Shown: positions 1 through 7,882 of the stretch, one piece after another | How the letters are laid out: the number at the start of each line of letters is the position of its first letter | Position numbering within the stretch: the first letter of the stretch is position 1 | DNA from: Chryseosolibacter sp049791675 | GTDB lineage: Bacteria; Bacteroidota; Bacteroidia; Cytophagales; Cyclobacteriaceae | Reading direction: 5' to 3' | Assembly (NCBI GenBank): GCA_049791675.1 | Contig: JBARAD010000275.1 | Location: 1-64,000 of the forward strand | DNA length: 64,000 nucleotides | Notes under the pieces: generated by a model | Database searches by the model: none | Seen by the model: the letters and a program-made list of their open reading frames with translations, nothing else | What the model was told of the DNA's origin: nothing | Made by a program: the position numbers and the translations under genes

Positions 1-76
1 CGCCTGGTTCACCGTAAGCTTCCAATCCATCAAGGCCGCCGCCTCCAATCCGGTTAATTCGCTGCGGTATGAATAG
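1..76 (+). CDS. ABC transporter permease (MacB/FtsX type), C-terminal end only
   Basis: Reading from base 2, 24 codons run to a TAG stop at 74-76. The encoded tail contains FQSIKAAASNPVNSLRYE. This matches the typical C-terminus of MacB-like ABC permeases in Bacteroidota, where a last membrane helix is followed by an F/W..IKAA..NPV.SLR.E tail. The rest of the gene lies outside the window, so substrate and partners cannot be inferred. The stop codon is also the first three bases of a TAGGCAT tandem repeat. It converges on the carotenoid operon. Confidence 0.75.
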   Translation, partial: AWFTVSFQSIKAAASNPVNSLRYE

Positions 77-276
77 GCATTAGGCATTAGGCATTAGGCA
101 TTAGGCATTAGGAATTAGGAATAATTAGGAATTAGAAATCAGGAATTAGGCGTCATCAGGAATAAGGTATCAAGAATTTTAAATATTCTAAATCTTGAAT
201 TAATCTTAAATCTTAAACTTTAAATCTTAAACTTTAAATCTTAAATCTTAAATCTTAAACTTTAAATCTTGAACCT
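74..276. repeat. Low-complexity tandem repeats between convergent genes
   Basis: Five exact TAGGCAT heptamers fill 74-108. They are followed by degenerate TAGGAAT-like copies to about 155. From about 178 to 276 there is an AT-rich array of drifting TTAAATC / TTAAACTT units. The first unit contains the stop codon of the upstream permease. No open reading frame or clear hairpin terminator is seen between the two convergent genes. Confidence 0.85.
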
Positions 277-294
277 CGTTTACAAACAACCGCG

Positions 295-999
295 TCATCT
301 CCGTCTATAATAATCCCGCTCTTCCAGTTTCTCCCAGATCGTGATTGGAATGAGCAACATCAGCATGCCGTAGACCATATCTTCGACGGGGATGGTGCCC
401 AACCGAATGCCGAGGTTCTCTTCGTTGTTATACCATACGACGGGTTCATCGATAAAAGAACCCGTAAGCAAGCCGTTGATAATGAAGAAAGGAATCAGGA
501 TGAGTGCAAAGGCTAAATAGAACCTTCCCATAAAACGCGTCCTTAGTTTCAGCATGCCGAGGGCGATAAATAGTCCGGTGAAGATAAACGTCAGCGCCGT
601 ATAGGCCTTGTCAATGTTGTAGACGCCAATGATCAGGCATACGATGATCAGCAGGCTGGAAATAAGTTCGTGGTGGGGAAAAAGGTGATCTTTCTCAATC
701 AGGTGGTTGAGGGCAAAATAGGTGAAAAGACACGCATAGGGAATACAAAAGAAGAAAAGGACCTCTTCCAGAGGCAATCCGGCGATGCTGATCCCCAGCG
801 TATACCGCGGATTGAAGCCCCAGATTCCCAAACCGGTAAATATAAAATCCCATATCAAAAAGATCAAAGCCATCGCCGCGATACCCGGAAATACGTATTT
901 CCATTTTTTGGAAAAATTGGCTTTGGGATAAAAACTGAAACCAAAAGGAACAATAAAGGAAAGAATGTTTATCCAGAGATAAAGGTACCGGGATTCCAA
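295..999 (-). CDS. crtYcd: Lycopene beta-cyclase, fused CrtYcd type
   Basis: This membrane enzyme of 234 residues should cyclise lycopene ends to beta-ionone rings, giving beta-carotene. Two similar hydrophobic halves are joined in one chain, the fused form of the heterodimeric CrtYc/CrtYd cyclase. The paired acidic motifs are LPLEE (residues 75-79) and IPVED (203-207), each at the start of a membrane helix. About six to seven hydrophobic segments are visible. It is the last gene of the carotenoid operon, 18 bp after crtZ. The family assignment is firm; the product is inferred from the family. Confidence 0.88.
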   Translation of the reverse strand: MESRYLYLWINILSFIVPFGFSFYPKANFSKKWKYVFPGIAAMALIFLIWDFIFTGLGIWGFNPRYTLGISIAGLPLEEVLFFFCIPYACLFTYFALNHLIEKDHLFPHHELISSLLIIVCLIIGVYNIDKAYTALTFIFTGLFIALGMLKLRTRFMGRFYLAFALILIPFFIINGLLTGSFIDEPVVWYNNEENLGIRLGTIPVEDMVYGMLMLLIPITIWEKLEERDYYRRR

Positions 1000-1017
1000 C
1001 GGCGTTAGATTTATAGG

Positions 1018-1512
1018 TTATTGGGTCTGGGATCTTTTGCGCCTAAAGGTAAACTTTTCCGGCTCATATTTTTTCGGTGCGTATAAAAATCCGAAAGCTT
1101 CGCAACCTTCTTTCGAATGTTTACTATGATGAACGTAATGCGCATGGATCATCCGTTGCAGGTACCTGCTTTTCTTTTCCGGTCTCCACTTCAAACGCTG
1201 GTGGACAATGATGTCGTGGAAAAGGAAGTAGAATACTCCGTAACAAAAAATTCCCAACCCGACGCTGATCATGTACGGATTGTATTCCACCTGTGTAAAG
1301 TAATAAAAGATCGCGATGGATGGCAGGCTGAAAACCAAGGCGAACAGGTCATTTTTTTCCAGGGCTTTGTCATGAACAGTATGGTGCGACCTGTGCCATC
1401 GCCAGAGGAACCCATGCATCACATACTTATGGGTAAACCAGGCGACAAACTCCCAAAAAAGGAAGGTCGCGAGCACGATGATCAGGCAAATGGTGATCAA
1501 TTTGGTATCCAT
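1018..1512 (-). CDS. crtZ: Beta-carotene 3-hydroxylase, di-iron membrane type
   Basis: This 164-residue member of the fatty-acid hydroxylase superfamily should add 3-hydroxyls to beta-carotene, giving cryptoxanthin then zeaxanthin. All histidine clusters of the di-iron site are present: HKYVMH (28-33), HRSHH (40-44), HDIIVH (99-104) and HAHYVHH (123-129). Membrane helices lie near residues 5-24 and 57-98. The start is only 2 bp from the SRPBCC stop, so the genes are probably co-translated. No ketolase gene (crtW/crtO) is in the window, so zeaxanthin is the simplest predicted end product of this cluster. Confidence 0.92.
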   Translation of the reverse strand: MDTKLITICLIIVLATFLFWEFVAWFTHKYVMHGFLWRWHRSHHTVHDKALEKNDLFALVFSLPSIAIFYYFTQVEYNPYMISVGLGIFCYGVFYFLFHDIIVHQRLKWRPEKKSRYLQRMIHAHYVHHSKHSKEGCEAFGFLYAPKKYEPEKFTFRRKRSQTQ

Positions 1513-1514
1513 GG

Positions 1515-2003
1515 CTATACAGTAATAATTTCCTGTGTATTTTCCATTCTAAACCTCTCATTCAGGATACGGCGACGGTAGGCGAAAATACGCTGAAGCT
1601 GAGGACCAACAAAGAGCCGGTGAACGATCTGCCCGAGCCATCCCAGGGGAATTGCGTAGTTTACTTCGTCTGTTATTTCGACACCTCCGGGGACTTCCCG
1701 GAAATGGTGCTGGTGATGCCAGAGGGCATACGGACCGTTGCGCTGGTCATCAATGAAATATTCTCCGGCCTTGACAGCGGTGATTTCCGTCAGCCAGGTA
1801 ACCCATATCAATGGTAATATCCTGATCCTGTATCCGATCAATTGCCCCGGATAGATCTGTTCCTTGCGGGAGATGAATTGAATGCTGAATTGCAGTCCCG
1901 GAGGGGTGATCTCATTCAGGTTGCCAGGATCAGCGAAAAAACTCCAGGCCTGATCGAGGCTCGCCGGGAGGAACTGCACCTGTTTGATGTGGTAGATTTT
2001 CAT
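1515..2003 (-). CDS. SRPBCC (START-like) family protein of the carotenoid operon
   Basis: This 162-residue soluble protein begins with a pattern typical of SRPBCC ligand-binding folds: a first strand, a helix PASLDQAWSFFADPGNLNEITPP (split here for reading), then alternating strands. Late in the chain comes VEITDEVNYAIPLG, and a C-terminal amphipathic helix with FAYRRR closes the fold. These folds form a hydrophobic pocket. It sits between photolyase and crtZ with 12-bp and 2-bp gaps, so a role linked to carotenoid or light biology is likely. No catalytic residues identify a reaction, and the ligand is unknown. Confidence 0.8.
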   Translation of the reverse strand: MKIYHIKQVQFLPASLDQAWSFFADPGNLNEITPPGLQFSIQFISRKEQIYPGQLIGYRIRILPLIWVTWLTEITAVKAGEYFIDDQRNGPYALWHHQHHFREVPGGVEITDEVNYAIPLGWLGQIVHRLFVGPQLQRIFAYRRRILNERFRMENTQEIITV

Positions 2004-2015
2004 GTTGTCAGAGGT

Positions 2016-3350
2016 TTATGGAACGACGTTCAAGGCTGTTTTATAGACCAGTAAGGCCCTCCTTCGCGCGAAGTCGTGATCCACGATGGGTTCCGGATAG
2101 CTCCGCGTATGCACCTCCGGTACCCATTTGTTAATGTAAAGGCTGTCTTTGTCAAATTTTGCCCGTTGCAGGGCAGGGTTGAAGATCCTGAAATAAGGCA
2201 CAGCGTCACATCCTGATCCTGCTGCCCACTGCCATCCGCCATTGTTCGCCGCGAGGTCATAGTCTAAAAGTTTCTTAGCGAAATACGCTTCGCCCCACCG
2301 GTAATCGATCAACAAATGCTTCGTCAGGAAGCTGGCCGTGATCATGCGAAGCCTGTTGTGCATGAACCCGGTTGTATTGAGTTCACGCATTCCGGCATCC
2401 ACCATGGGATAGCCGGTCTTTCCTTCGCACCAGGCTTCAAATTCGCGCTCATCGTTTCTCCATTCAATGGAATTGTAGGCAGGTTTGAAAGCGCTGTTTT
2501 CGACATGCGGAAAGTTCCAGAGGATCATCTGGTAGAATTCGCGCCAGATCAGTTCATTCAGCCAGGTTTCATTGAGTTTGGTGGCAGTAGACACTGCGTT
2601 GCGGATGCTGATGGTTCCGAATCTTAGGTGGACACTCAAACGCGAAGTGGCGTCCAGCGCGGGATAATCACGGCCGCGTGTGTAGTGTTCAACGACTTGG
2701 GACCTGATATCCCGTCCCGGAAACGCCGTATCTGTCGTCGCAAAACCAATGTCGGCAAGGGAAGGGAATGGAAGCGGATCCGTTTTTCGGAGATTTGTCA
2801 AGAGCGCTCCGGATTCATGCGCACACAAATCCATGTCGCTGATGGATGCCTTCCATTTCTTACTGAAAGGAGTAAATACCGTGTAGGGGCGCTCGTCGTC
2901 TTTCGATACTTCATTCTTTTCGAAGATGACCTGGTCCTTGCAGGAGTGAAAGGCGCAGCCTTTGGCTGTCAGGATCTGTTGTACGTCTGCATCCCGCTTC
3001 CGGGCATACGGTTCATAATCATGGTTGGTGTATACGCGTGCGGGGTCCAGTAATTGGAAGATCTCCCGGGGAATGCCCTGCAGAATAATGAGGGTACTTC
3101 CGACGCTTTCCAGAGCCTCCGAGAGCTGTTGCAGGGAGTGGTGAATGAAATGAACCCGCCGGTCGGATTTTTCCTCCAGCCTTGAAAGGATCGTTGTATC
3201 GAAAATAAATAACGGTATCACCTCCTTTGAATCCCGCAATGCCTGGTAAAGGCCCGCGTTGTCGTACAGTCGCAGGTCTCTCCGGAACCAGAAAACGGTG
3301 GAGGTTTTTCTGATAATTTTTTTTGCCGCTTCGAGATGAATTGAATTCAA
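2016..3350 (-). CDS. phrB: Deoxyribodipyrimidine photolyase (cryptochrome/photolyase family)
   Basis: This 444-residue flavoprotein should repair UV-induced cyclobutane pyrimidine dimers with blue light. The N-terminal antenna domain opens with VFWFRRDLRLYDN (19-31). The C-terminal FAD domain carries ELIWREFYQ, a helix with MRELNTTGFMHNRLRM, and the hallmark DYDLAANNGGWQWAAG followed by GCDAVPYFRIFNP. Its place inside the carotenoid operon couples DNA repair to pigment production under light. The chosen ATG gives about 15 residues before the first strand, slightly long for the family. A shorter non-ATG start is possible. Confidence 0.93.
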   Translation of the reverse strand: MNSIHLEAAKKIIRKTSTVFWFRRDLRLYDNAGLYQALRDSKEVIPLFIFDTTILSRLEEKSDRRVHFIHHSLQQLSEALESVGSTLIILQGIPREIFQLLDPARVYTNHDYEPYARKRDADVQQILTAKGCAFHSCKDQVIFEKNEVSKDDERPYTVFTPFSKKWKASISDMDLCAHESGALLTNLRKTDPLPFPSLADIGFATTDTAFPGRDIRSQVVEHYTRGRDYPALDATSRLSVHLRFGTISIRNAVSTATKLNETWLNELIWREFYQMILWNFPHVENSAFKPAYNSIEWRNDEREFEAWCEGKTGYPMVDAGMRELNTTGFMHNRLRMITASFLTKHLLIDYRWGEAYFAKKLLDYDLAANNGGWQWAAGSGCDAVPYFRIFNPALQRAKFDKDSLYINKWVPEVHTRSYPEPIVDHDFARRRALLVYKTALNVVP

Positions 3351-3418
3351 GATGTTTTTCTATCCTTAACAATCGGGCGGGCAAAAGGTTGGACGCGCCT
3401 CGGGAAATGTGAAGAGAT

Positions 3419-3934
3419 TTAAGCCGGGATTGAATTGATTTCCGGATGGTTCACGATCAGTTTAAACCAGGCAGTGTAGTCGGAGGGGTTCTGCCTCATG
3501 TCTTGTTTCAGCGATTGAAGATCCACGTATTTCCAATCCTCAACCTCTTTTTGGTTGATGTCCGGTGATCCGTTAAAGGTACCGATGTAAACATGGTCGA
3601 GCTCGTGTTCGGTGAGGCCATGATCGAGATCAGCTTTGTAAATAAAGCGATGCGAGAAAGTGGGCTGAAGGTCAATACCCATTTCCTGTTTCAGTCTCCT
3701 GCGGGTGGCAGCGTCCATGGTCTCACCGGGGAGCGGATGGCTGCAGCACGTGTTCGTCCAGAGGCCGCTGCTGTGGTATTTGCTTTTCGAACGTTTTTGC
3801 AGCAGCAATTTTCCCGCATCATTGAATAAGATCACGGAAAAGGCGCGATGCAGCACACCTTTGCGGTGAGCTTCCATCTTTTCCATGGTGCCGACAACTT
3901 TATCATTCACATCAACGAGGATCACGTGTTCCAT
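3419..3934 (-). CDS. idi: Isopentenyl-diphosphate delta-isomerase, type I
   Basis: This 171-residue Nudix-fold enzyme interconverts IPP and DMAPP and feeds C5 units to carotenoid synthesis. The catalytic cysteine lies in NTCCSHP (C64). Acidic metal/catalytic residues lie in EHELDHVY (E109, E111). The Nudix-like helix has RRRLKQEMGI. The start overlaps the crtB stop by one base (TAATG), a sign of translational coupling. A 68-bp gap separates it from photolyase, the largest gap within the operon after the leader, and I see no terminator there. Confidence 0.94.
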   Translation of the reverse strand: MEHVILVDVNDKVVGTMEKMEAHRKGVLHRAFSVILFNDAGKLLLQKRSKSKYHSSGLWTNTCCSHPLPGETMDAATRRRLKQEMGIDLQPTFSHRFIYKADLDHGLTEHELDHVYIGTFNGSPDINQKEVEDWKYVDLQSLKQDMRQNPSDYTAWFKLIVNHPEINSIPA

Positions 3935-4770
3935 TAAATCATGTTTAGCTGATGTTTAACAAATGAATAGGCCAATAAAGTTGCCTTGTGCCGGTTGGGG
4001 ATTCTGATTCTTCTATGCAACACTTTTTCCGATGGGGTGTTTCTGATCTTCTTGAATAGTGCAAGATAGTACATATAAGCCATGTATACACCAAAGCGCG
4101 CGGACCGCGGAAGCCTCTTGATGCCATCAAAAGCGTGTCTAAAATCAATTTCGATGCTTTTTTCTATCTCCTTTTTACTTTGCTCATTGAACCGGTTCAC
4201 TTCGACACCGGGAAAATAGCATCGGCCCATTACCGCAAAATCTGCCTTGAGGTCTCTGAGAAAGTTTACCTTTTGGAACGCGGAGCCCAGGCTCATGGCA
4301 GGCGCCTTCAGCTGTTCATAAAGTTCCTTGTTCCCATTGCAGAATACGCGCAGGCACATTAATCCTACCACCTCCGCGGAACCGGTGATGTAATCCCTGA
4401 AACCGTCGTCATCGTATGATTTCCTGTAAAGGTCCATTTCCATGCTTTTGAGAAACCGGTCGATCAATCCCCATTCGATCTGATACTGATGAACGGTGGC
4501 TTGAAATGAGTTGAGTATCGGATTGAGACTGATACGTTCTTCAATGGCTTCACGTGTACTTTCCTTAAAACGTTCAAAAAGGGATGCTTTATTGTATTCA
4601 TGAAAAGTGTCGACAATTTCGTCGGCGAAGCGCACGAAACCATACACCGTGTAAATGGGGTCGCGCAAAGGTCGCTCGAGGCAGTATATTCCAAGTGAGA
4701 AAGAGGTGCTGTAGGCATTGGTCGTCAACCGGCTGCAGCGAATGGAGACCTCGTCAAATAGTGCTTTCAT
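3934..4770 (-). CDS. crtB: Phytoene synthase
   Basis: This 278-residue squalene/phytoene synthase condenses two geranylgeranyl diphosphates to phytoene, the committed carotenoid step. The two aspartate-rich Mg2+/diphosphate sites are FADEIVD (D50, D54) and LRDLKAD (D173, D177). The GSAEVVG segment near residue 130 is also typical. It starts 37 bp after crtI and overlaps idi by one base. No geranylgeranyl diphosphate synthase gene is in the window, so the substrate must be made elsewhere. Confidence 0.94.
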   Translation of the reverse strand: MKALFDEVSIRCSRLTTNAYSTSFSLGIYCLERPLRDPIYTVYGFVRFADEIVDTFHEYNKASLFERFKESTREAIEERISLNPILNSFQATVHQYQIEWGLIDRFLKSMEMDLYRKSYDDDGFRDYITGSAEVVGLMCLRVFCNGNKELYEQLKAPAMSLGSAFQKVNFLRDLKADFAVMGRCYFPGVEVNRFNEQSKKEIEKSIEIDFRHAFDGIKRLPRSARFGVYMAYMYYLALFKKIRNTPSEKVLHRRIRIPNRHKATLLAYSFVKHQLNMI

Positions 4771-4807
4771 ACTTTACTATTTTCCGTTTACGTTATGGCG
4801 ACAGGTG

Positions 4808-6313
4808 TTATGCAGGTTGCCGCAGAACATTTTCAGCGGACGCTTTCCTGTATTGTTTCATCAATGTTTCAGCCACCACCTGGCCGGAGATGATCGAGGG
4901 GGGAACCCCCGGTCCCGGCACTGTGAGTTGGCCAGTATAGAACACGTTGTTTATCTTTTTGTTTAGCATCCGCGGTTTAAAGTTCGCGGTTTGTAATAAA
5001 GTATTGGCCAGTCCGTAGGCGTTTCCCTTGAACGCATTGTAATCCTGAACAAAGTCATTGTGGGCATAACTGCGCTGGTACACGATGTGTTGACGGATGT
5101 TTTCGCCCGTGAGATTTTCCAGCCTGCTCATCACCATATCGAAATATTTTTCGCGCAGATGTTCCGCATCCTGTAACCCCGGGGCTACCGGAATCAGGAT
5201 AAAAAGATTTTCTCCGCCCGGGGGTGCTACCGAAGGATCTGTTTTCGATGGACACGATACATAGAATTGCGGCGCTGCCGGCCATTGCGGGTTCACATAT
5301 ATATCATGGGTATGGCGGGCGAAATCCTCATCGAAGAACAAGGTGTGGTGGCGGAGATTGCTGACTTTCTTATTCAGTCCCAGATAAAAGATAAGACACG
5401 ATGGAGCCATGACCCTGGAGTTCCAATACGCTTCATTGTATTGCCTGTATGCTTCCGGAACGAGATCTTTTTCCACGTGGTGATAATCCGCGCCCGCGAC
5501 GACAAAGTCTGCAGGAAAGAAGCGCTCGTTTGCGCGAATGCCTTCCGCGCGCGCGCCTTTCAATTCAATGGCAGTAACAGGATGGCTGAACCGGAAGGTT
5601 ACGCCGTGGCCTTCGGCGATGGTGACCATTGCTTCGATGATCTTATACATCCCACCCATGGGATACCAGGTCCCGAGCGCCATATCAGCGTAGTTCATAA
5701 GGCTGTACAGCGCAGGCGTCTTCTGCGGCGTTGCGCCGAGAAACAAGACTGGAAATTCAAGCAGTTGAATGATGCGTGGATTCCTGAAAAACTTTCTCAC
5801 GTGTCGGGAAAGCGATTGAAAGATCTGAAGTTTGAACAATCCCTTGATGACCTCCGCATCCAATAATTCAGTGGCGGACAAACCAGGTTTGTAAACCAGC
5901 CGTTCGACGCCCACCGTATATTTGAATTCCGCTTCCTTTAGGAACTGTATCAATCGCGGACCACTTCCCGGCTCGAGTATTTCAAATAACGCGCGAAGCT
6001 GTTCAACCCCGGAAGGTATGTCGAGGAAGTCATTTTTACCGAAAAAAATACGGTAGGAGGGATCGAGCCTTTTCAGATCGTAAAAGTCGCCGGTCGTTTT
6101 TCCAAAGTGATTGAAGTATTTCTCAATCACACCGGGCATCCAGTACCAGCTAGGGCCCATGTCAAAGGCAAAACCGTTTGCTTTAAATTGCCGGGCACGC
6201 CCGCCGGGCGAATCGTTCTTTTCGAATACCGTTACATCAAAGCCCTCCTTCGCCAGGCATGTGGCAGACGCCAGACCGGCAAACCCTGACCCGATCACTG
6301 CTATTTTCTTCAT
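4808..6313 (-). CDS. crtI: Phytoene desaturase, CrtI type
   Basis: This 501-residue FAD-dependent desaturase converts phytoene to lycopene. The N-terminal dinucleotide fold begins IAVIGSGFAGLASA (GxGxxG at 8-13), followed by E31 for ribose binding and PGGRAR. The C-terminal carotenoid-oxidoreductase signature reads NVFYTGQLTVPGPGVPPSII. The start overlaps the sigma-factor stop by four bases (ATGA), so sigma factor and pigment genes form one transcript. Confidence 0.94.
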   Translation of the reverse strand: MKKIAVIGSGFAGLASATCLAKEGFDVTVFEKNDSPGGRARQFKANGFAFDMGPSWYWMPGVIEKYFNHFGKTTGDFYDLKRLDPSYRIFFGKNDFLDIPSGVEQLRALFEILEPGSGPRLIQFLKEAEFKYTVGVERLVYKPGLSATELLDAEVIKGLFKLQIFQSLSRHVRKFFRNPRIIQLLEFPVLFLGATPQKTPALYSLMNYADMALGTWYPMGGMYKIIEAMVTIAEGHGVTFRFSHPVTAIELKGARAEGIRANERFFPADFVVAGADYHHVEKDLVPEAYRQYNEAYWNSRVMAPSCLIFYLGLNKKVSNLRHHTLFFDEDFARHTHDIYVNPQWPAAPQFYVSCPSKTDPSVAPPGGENLFILIPVAPGLQDAEHLREKYFDMVMSRLENLTGENIRQHIVYQRSYAHNDFVQDYNAFKGNAYGLANTLLQTANFKPRMLNKKINNVFYTGQLTVPGPGVPPSIISGQVVAETLMKQYRKASAENVLRQPA

Positions 6314-6828
6314 GACGAGCTTCCGGCAAAGCTATAGCCGGCGAGTTTTCCCTGTATCTCTTTCCTTGCCTGGAATATCCGGTTCTTTACCGTGCCGATC
6401 GGAATACTCAGATGAGATGCAATCTCATGGTACTTGTACCCGGAAGTATGCAGCTTGAATGGAATCAGCAGCTCAGACCTCAGCTCATTCACGTTTTTCC
6501 AGATGTCCTGATATTCATATCCATGTTCCGGTGAACTGAATGTATGGTGATCCGGCACATTCAGGAAATACAATTCCTTGGTGTTGTCACAAAAGCTTTT
6601 GACACGTTTATTTTTCCGGTAGTTGTTGATGAAGGTGTTCTTCATGATCGTGAATAGCCATGCTTTCAGGTTGGTATCCTCCCGGAAGCTTTCTTTATAA
6701 AGCAGGGCTTTTAACATGGTTTCCTGTACCAGGTCAGAAGATTCCTCCTGGTCATTGGTAAATCGCCTCGTCAATTTCTTCAAAGTGCTGCGCTGCGCCG
6801 CAATTTGCTCCGTGAGTGTCTGTTTCAT
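6310..6828 (-). CDS. ECF RNA polymerase sigma factor of the carotenoid operon
   Basis: This 172-residue sigma-70 family factor has region 2 with DLVQETMLKALLYKESF and LKAWLFTIMKNTFINNYRK, and region 4 with a helix-turn-helix EIASHLSIPIGTVKNRIFQARK. It is the first gene after the CarH-controlled promoter and is fused by a 4-bp overlap to crtI. No anti-sigma gene is adjacent. Control therefore probably acts through transcription of its own operon, with the factor relaying a light signal to further promoters. That relay is inferred. Confidence 0.9.
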   Translation of the reverse strand: MKQTLTEQIAAQRSTLKKLTRRFTNDQEESSDLVQETMLKALLYKESFREDTNLKAWLFTIMKNTFINNYRKNKRVKSFCDNTKELYFLNVPDHHTFSSPEHGYEYQDIWKNVNELRSELLIPFKLHTSGYKYHEIASHLSIPIGTVKNRIFQARKEIQGKLAGYSFAGSSS

Positions 6829-6830
6829 TA

Positions 6831-6923
6831 TGTTTAAGTTATTTACTTAAATATTAAACAAATATACCTTTCTTAACGATATATTCTACTTATTGTTTAA
6901 TAAAAAGTAAAAAAGATTAAACA
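6831..6923. promoter_or_regulatory. Two inverted-repeat operators, TGTTTAA-N16-TTAAACA
   Basis: TGTTTAA occurs at 6831-6837 with its mirror TTAAACA at 6854-6860. The same pair recurs at 6894-6900 and 6917-6923. Each pair has a spacer of exactly 16 bp, and the centres are 63 bp apart, close to six helical turns. Together they fill nearly all of the 97-bp gap between carH and the sigma gene. They are the best candidate binding sites for the adjacent CarH-like repressor. The protein-site link is inferred. Confidence 0.7.
6859..6866 (-). promoter_or_regulatory. -7 element TATATTTG of the sigma-crt operon promoter
   Basis: On the minus strand TATATTTG fits the Bacteroidota -7 consensus TAnnTTTG exactly. 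It overlaps the operator half-site at 6854-6860, so a bound repressor would cover it. Transcription would begin near 6852, giving a leader of about 24 nt before the sigma ATG at 6828. No good -33 TTTG is seen at the usual distance, which suits a regulated promoter. Confidence 0.55.
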
Positions 6924-6925
6924 AA

Positions 6926-7810
6926 CTATTCAACACCCAGCGCGTTCTTCAGTTCGTGGACATTTTTGAAGATCCGGAGGGACGTACCGGGCGATGCGAC
7001 AGGCAGATTTCGAACCTGCATTCCCGAAACAAGGATCTTATTGCACGGAAAATCCTTTTCCAGTTGATTGAGGTAATCCTGGATGGAGGAACCGGCAATG
7101 GCAGTGGTAAGGCATGTAATGATAACTTCCGGATGGTGAAATGCACAGACCTGCTTTACATCCGCGTGTGGAACGGTTTGGCCCAGGTATATTGTTCTGT
7201 ACCCGGCTTTTCTGGCGAGATAGTGATAGAACAGCAATCCGATCTCATGTAATTCTCCTTCCGGCAAAAAGAGCAGCACTTTGGGTCGGGTCGCGGGTGG
7301 CAGGGGTAGTGCATCGATTGCCGCGAACATTTTTTGACGGATGAGGTTTGAGATAAAATGTTCCTGACCGGGGGTGATTTTATCCGTCTGCCATAAAATG
7401 CCGATCTTTTCCAGGAAGGGGTAGACAATTTCGGTCATGGTTTGTTCGAAATTGTAGCGGAGGAATGATCCTGAAAGACCTTCCTCGAATTTTTCTTCAT
7501 CCAGGTCAACCATGGCGACGGTGAGCTGGTTTATGTGGATAGCGTTGTCGCCGTCTGTCTTACTGATTTCGAGGATCTTTTGGGAAATCTCGTTGTCTGA
7601 CATTTCTGCGATCTTCGAAATCCTGATTCCGTTGGCGTTCAGCAGTGAGACGTTGATAATTTTTTTCAGGTCCTCGTCTGAATAAAAGCGGATATTGGTG
7701 TTGGTTCTCCGGGGCTGAATGATCTCATAGCGTTTTTCCCAGATGCGGATGGTGTGGGCTTTTATTCCTGAAAGTTGTTCGAGTTCTTTGATTGAGTAAT
7801 TACCCATCAT
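6926..7810 (-). CDS. carH: CarH-like B12-dependent photoreceptor, MerR family
   Basis: The 294 residues comprise an N-terminal MerR winged helix (YSIKELEQLSGIKAHTIRIW, 5-24), a helical middle, and a C-terminal cobalamin domain from about 175. The lower-ligand motif ELHEIG places H188 where B12 histidines sit. W140 followed after nine residues by E150-H151 gives the Wx9EH signature of AdoCbl-sensing CarH proteins. In that family AdoCbl holds a DNA-binding tetramer in the dark and light breaks it, freeing carotenoid genes. It stands just upstream of those genes. Two adjacent ATGs (7808, 7805) are possible starts. Confidence 0.88.
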   Translation of the reverse strand: MMGNYSIKELEQLSGIKAHTIRIWEKRYEIIQPRRTNTNIRFYSDEDLKKIINVSLLNANGIRISKIAEMSDNEISQKILEISKTDGDNAIHINQLTVAMVDLDEEKFEEGLSGSFLRYNFEQTMTEIVYPFLEKIGILWQTDKITPGQEHFISNLIRQKMFAAIDALPLPPATRPKVLLFLPEGELHEIGLLFYHYLARKAGYRTIYLGQTVPHADVKQVCAFHHPEVIITCLTTAIAGSSIQDYLNQLEKDFPCNKILVSGMQVRNLPVASPGTSLRIFKNVHELKNALGVE

Positions 7811-7816
7811 GGTAAA

Positions 7817-7823
7817 TGTTTAA
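7817..7823. promoter_or_regulatory. Isolated TGTTTAA half-site before carH
   Basis: TGTTTAA lies six bases upstream of the carH start codon and matches the half-site of the two operators after the gene. The expected partner 16 bp further on is not conserved; only a weak TGAAACG lies at 7838-7844. Possible weak autoregulation. Confidence 0.3.
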
Positions 7824-7882
7824 CCACCTAACAGTTTTGAAACGGATTTGTTTTTTTGGGGGGTAGTGTAAATTTCGAGTGT

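Noticed and set aside
74..276. CRISPR array
   Set aside because: Units are 7-8 bp and contiguous, with no unique spacers of constant length and no cas genes in the window.
670..1008. Plus-strand ORF inside crtYcd
   Set aside because: It mirrors a well-supported membrane enzyme on the other strand and has no sensible protein pattern.
6829..6925. Cobalamin riboswitch near carH
   Set aside because: The gap is too short and is filled by two operators. No B12-box-like sequence is seen.
7856..7882. TTG start extending the helicase by nine residues
   Set aside because: The added residues are poor, and the ATG at 7883 gives a normal N-terminus.
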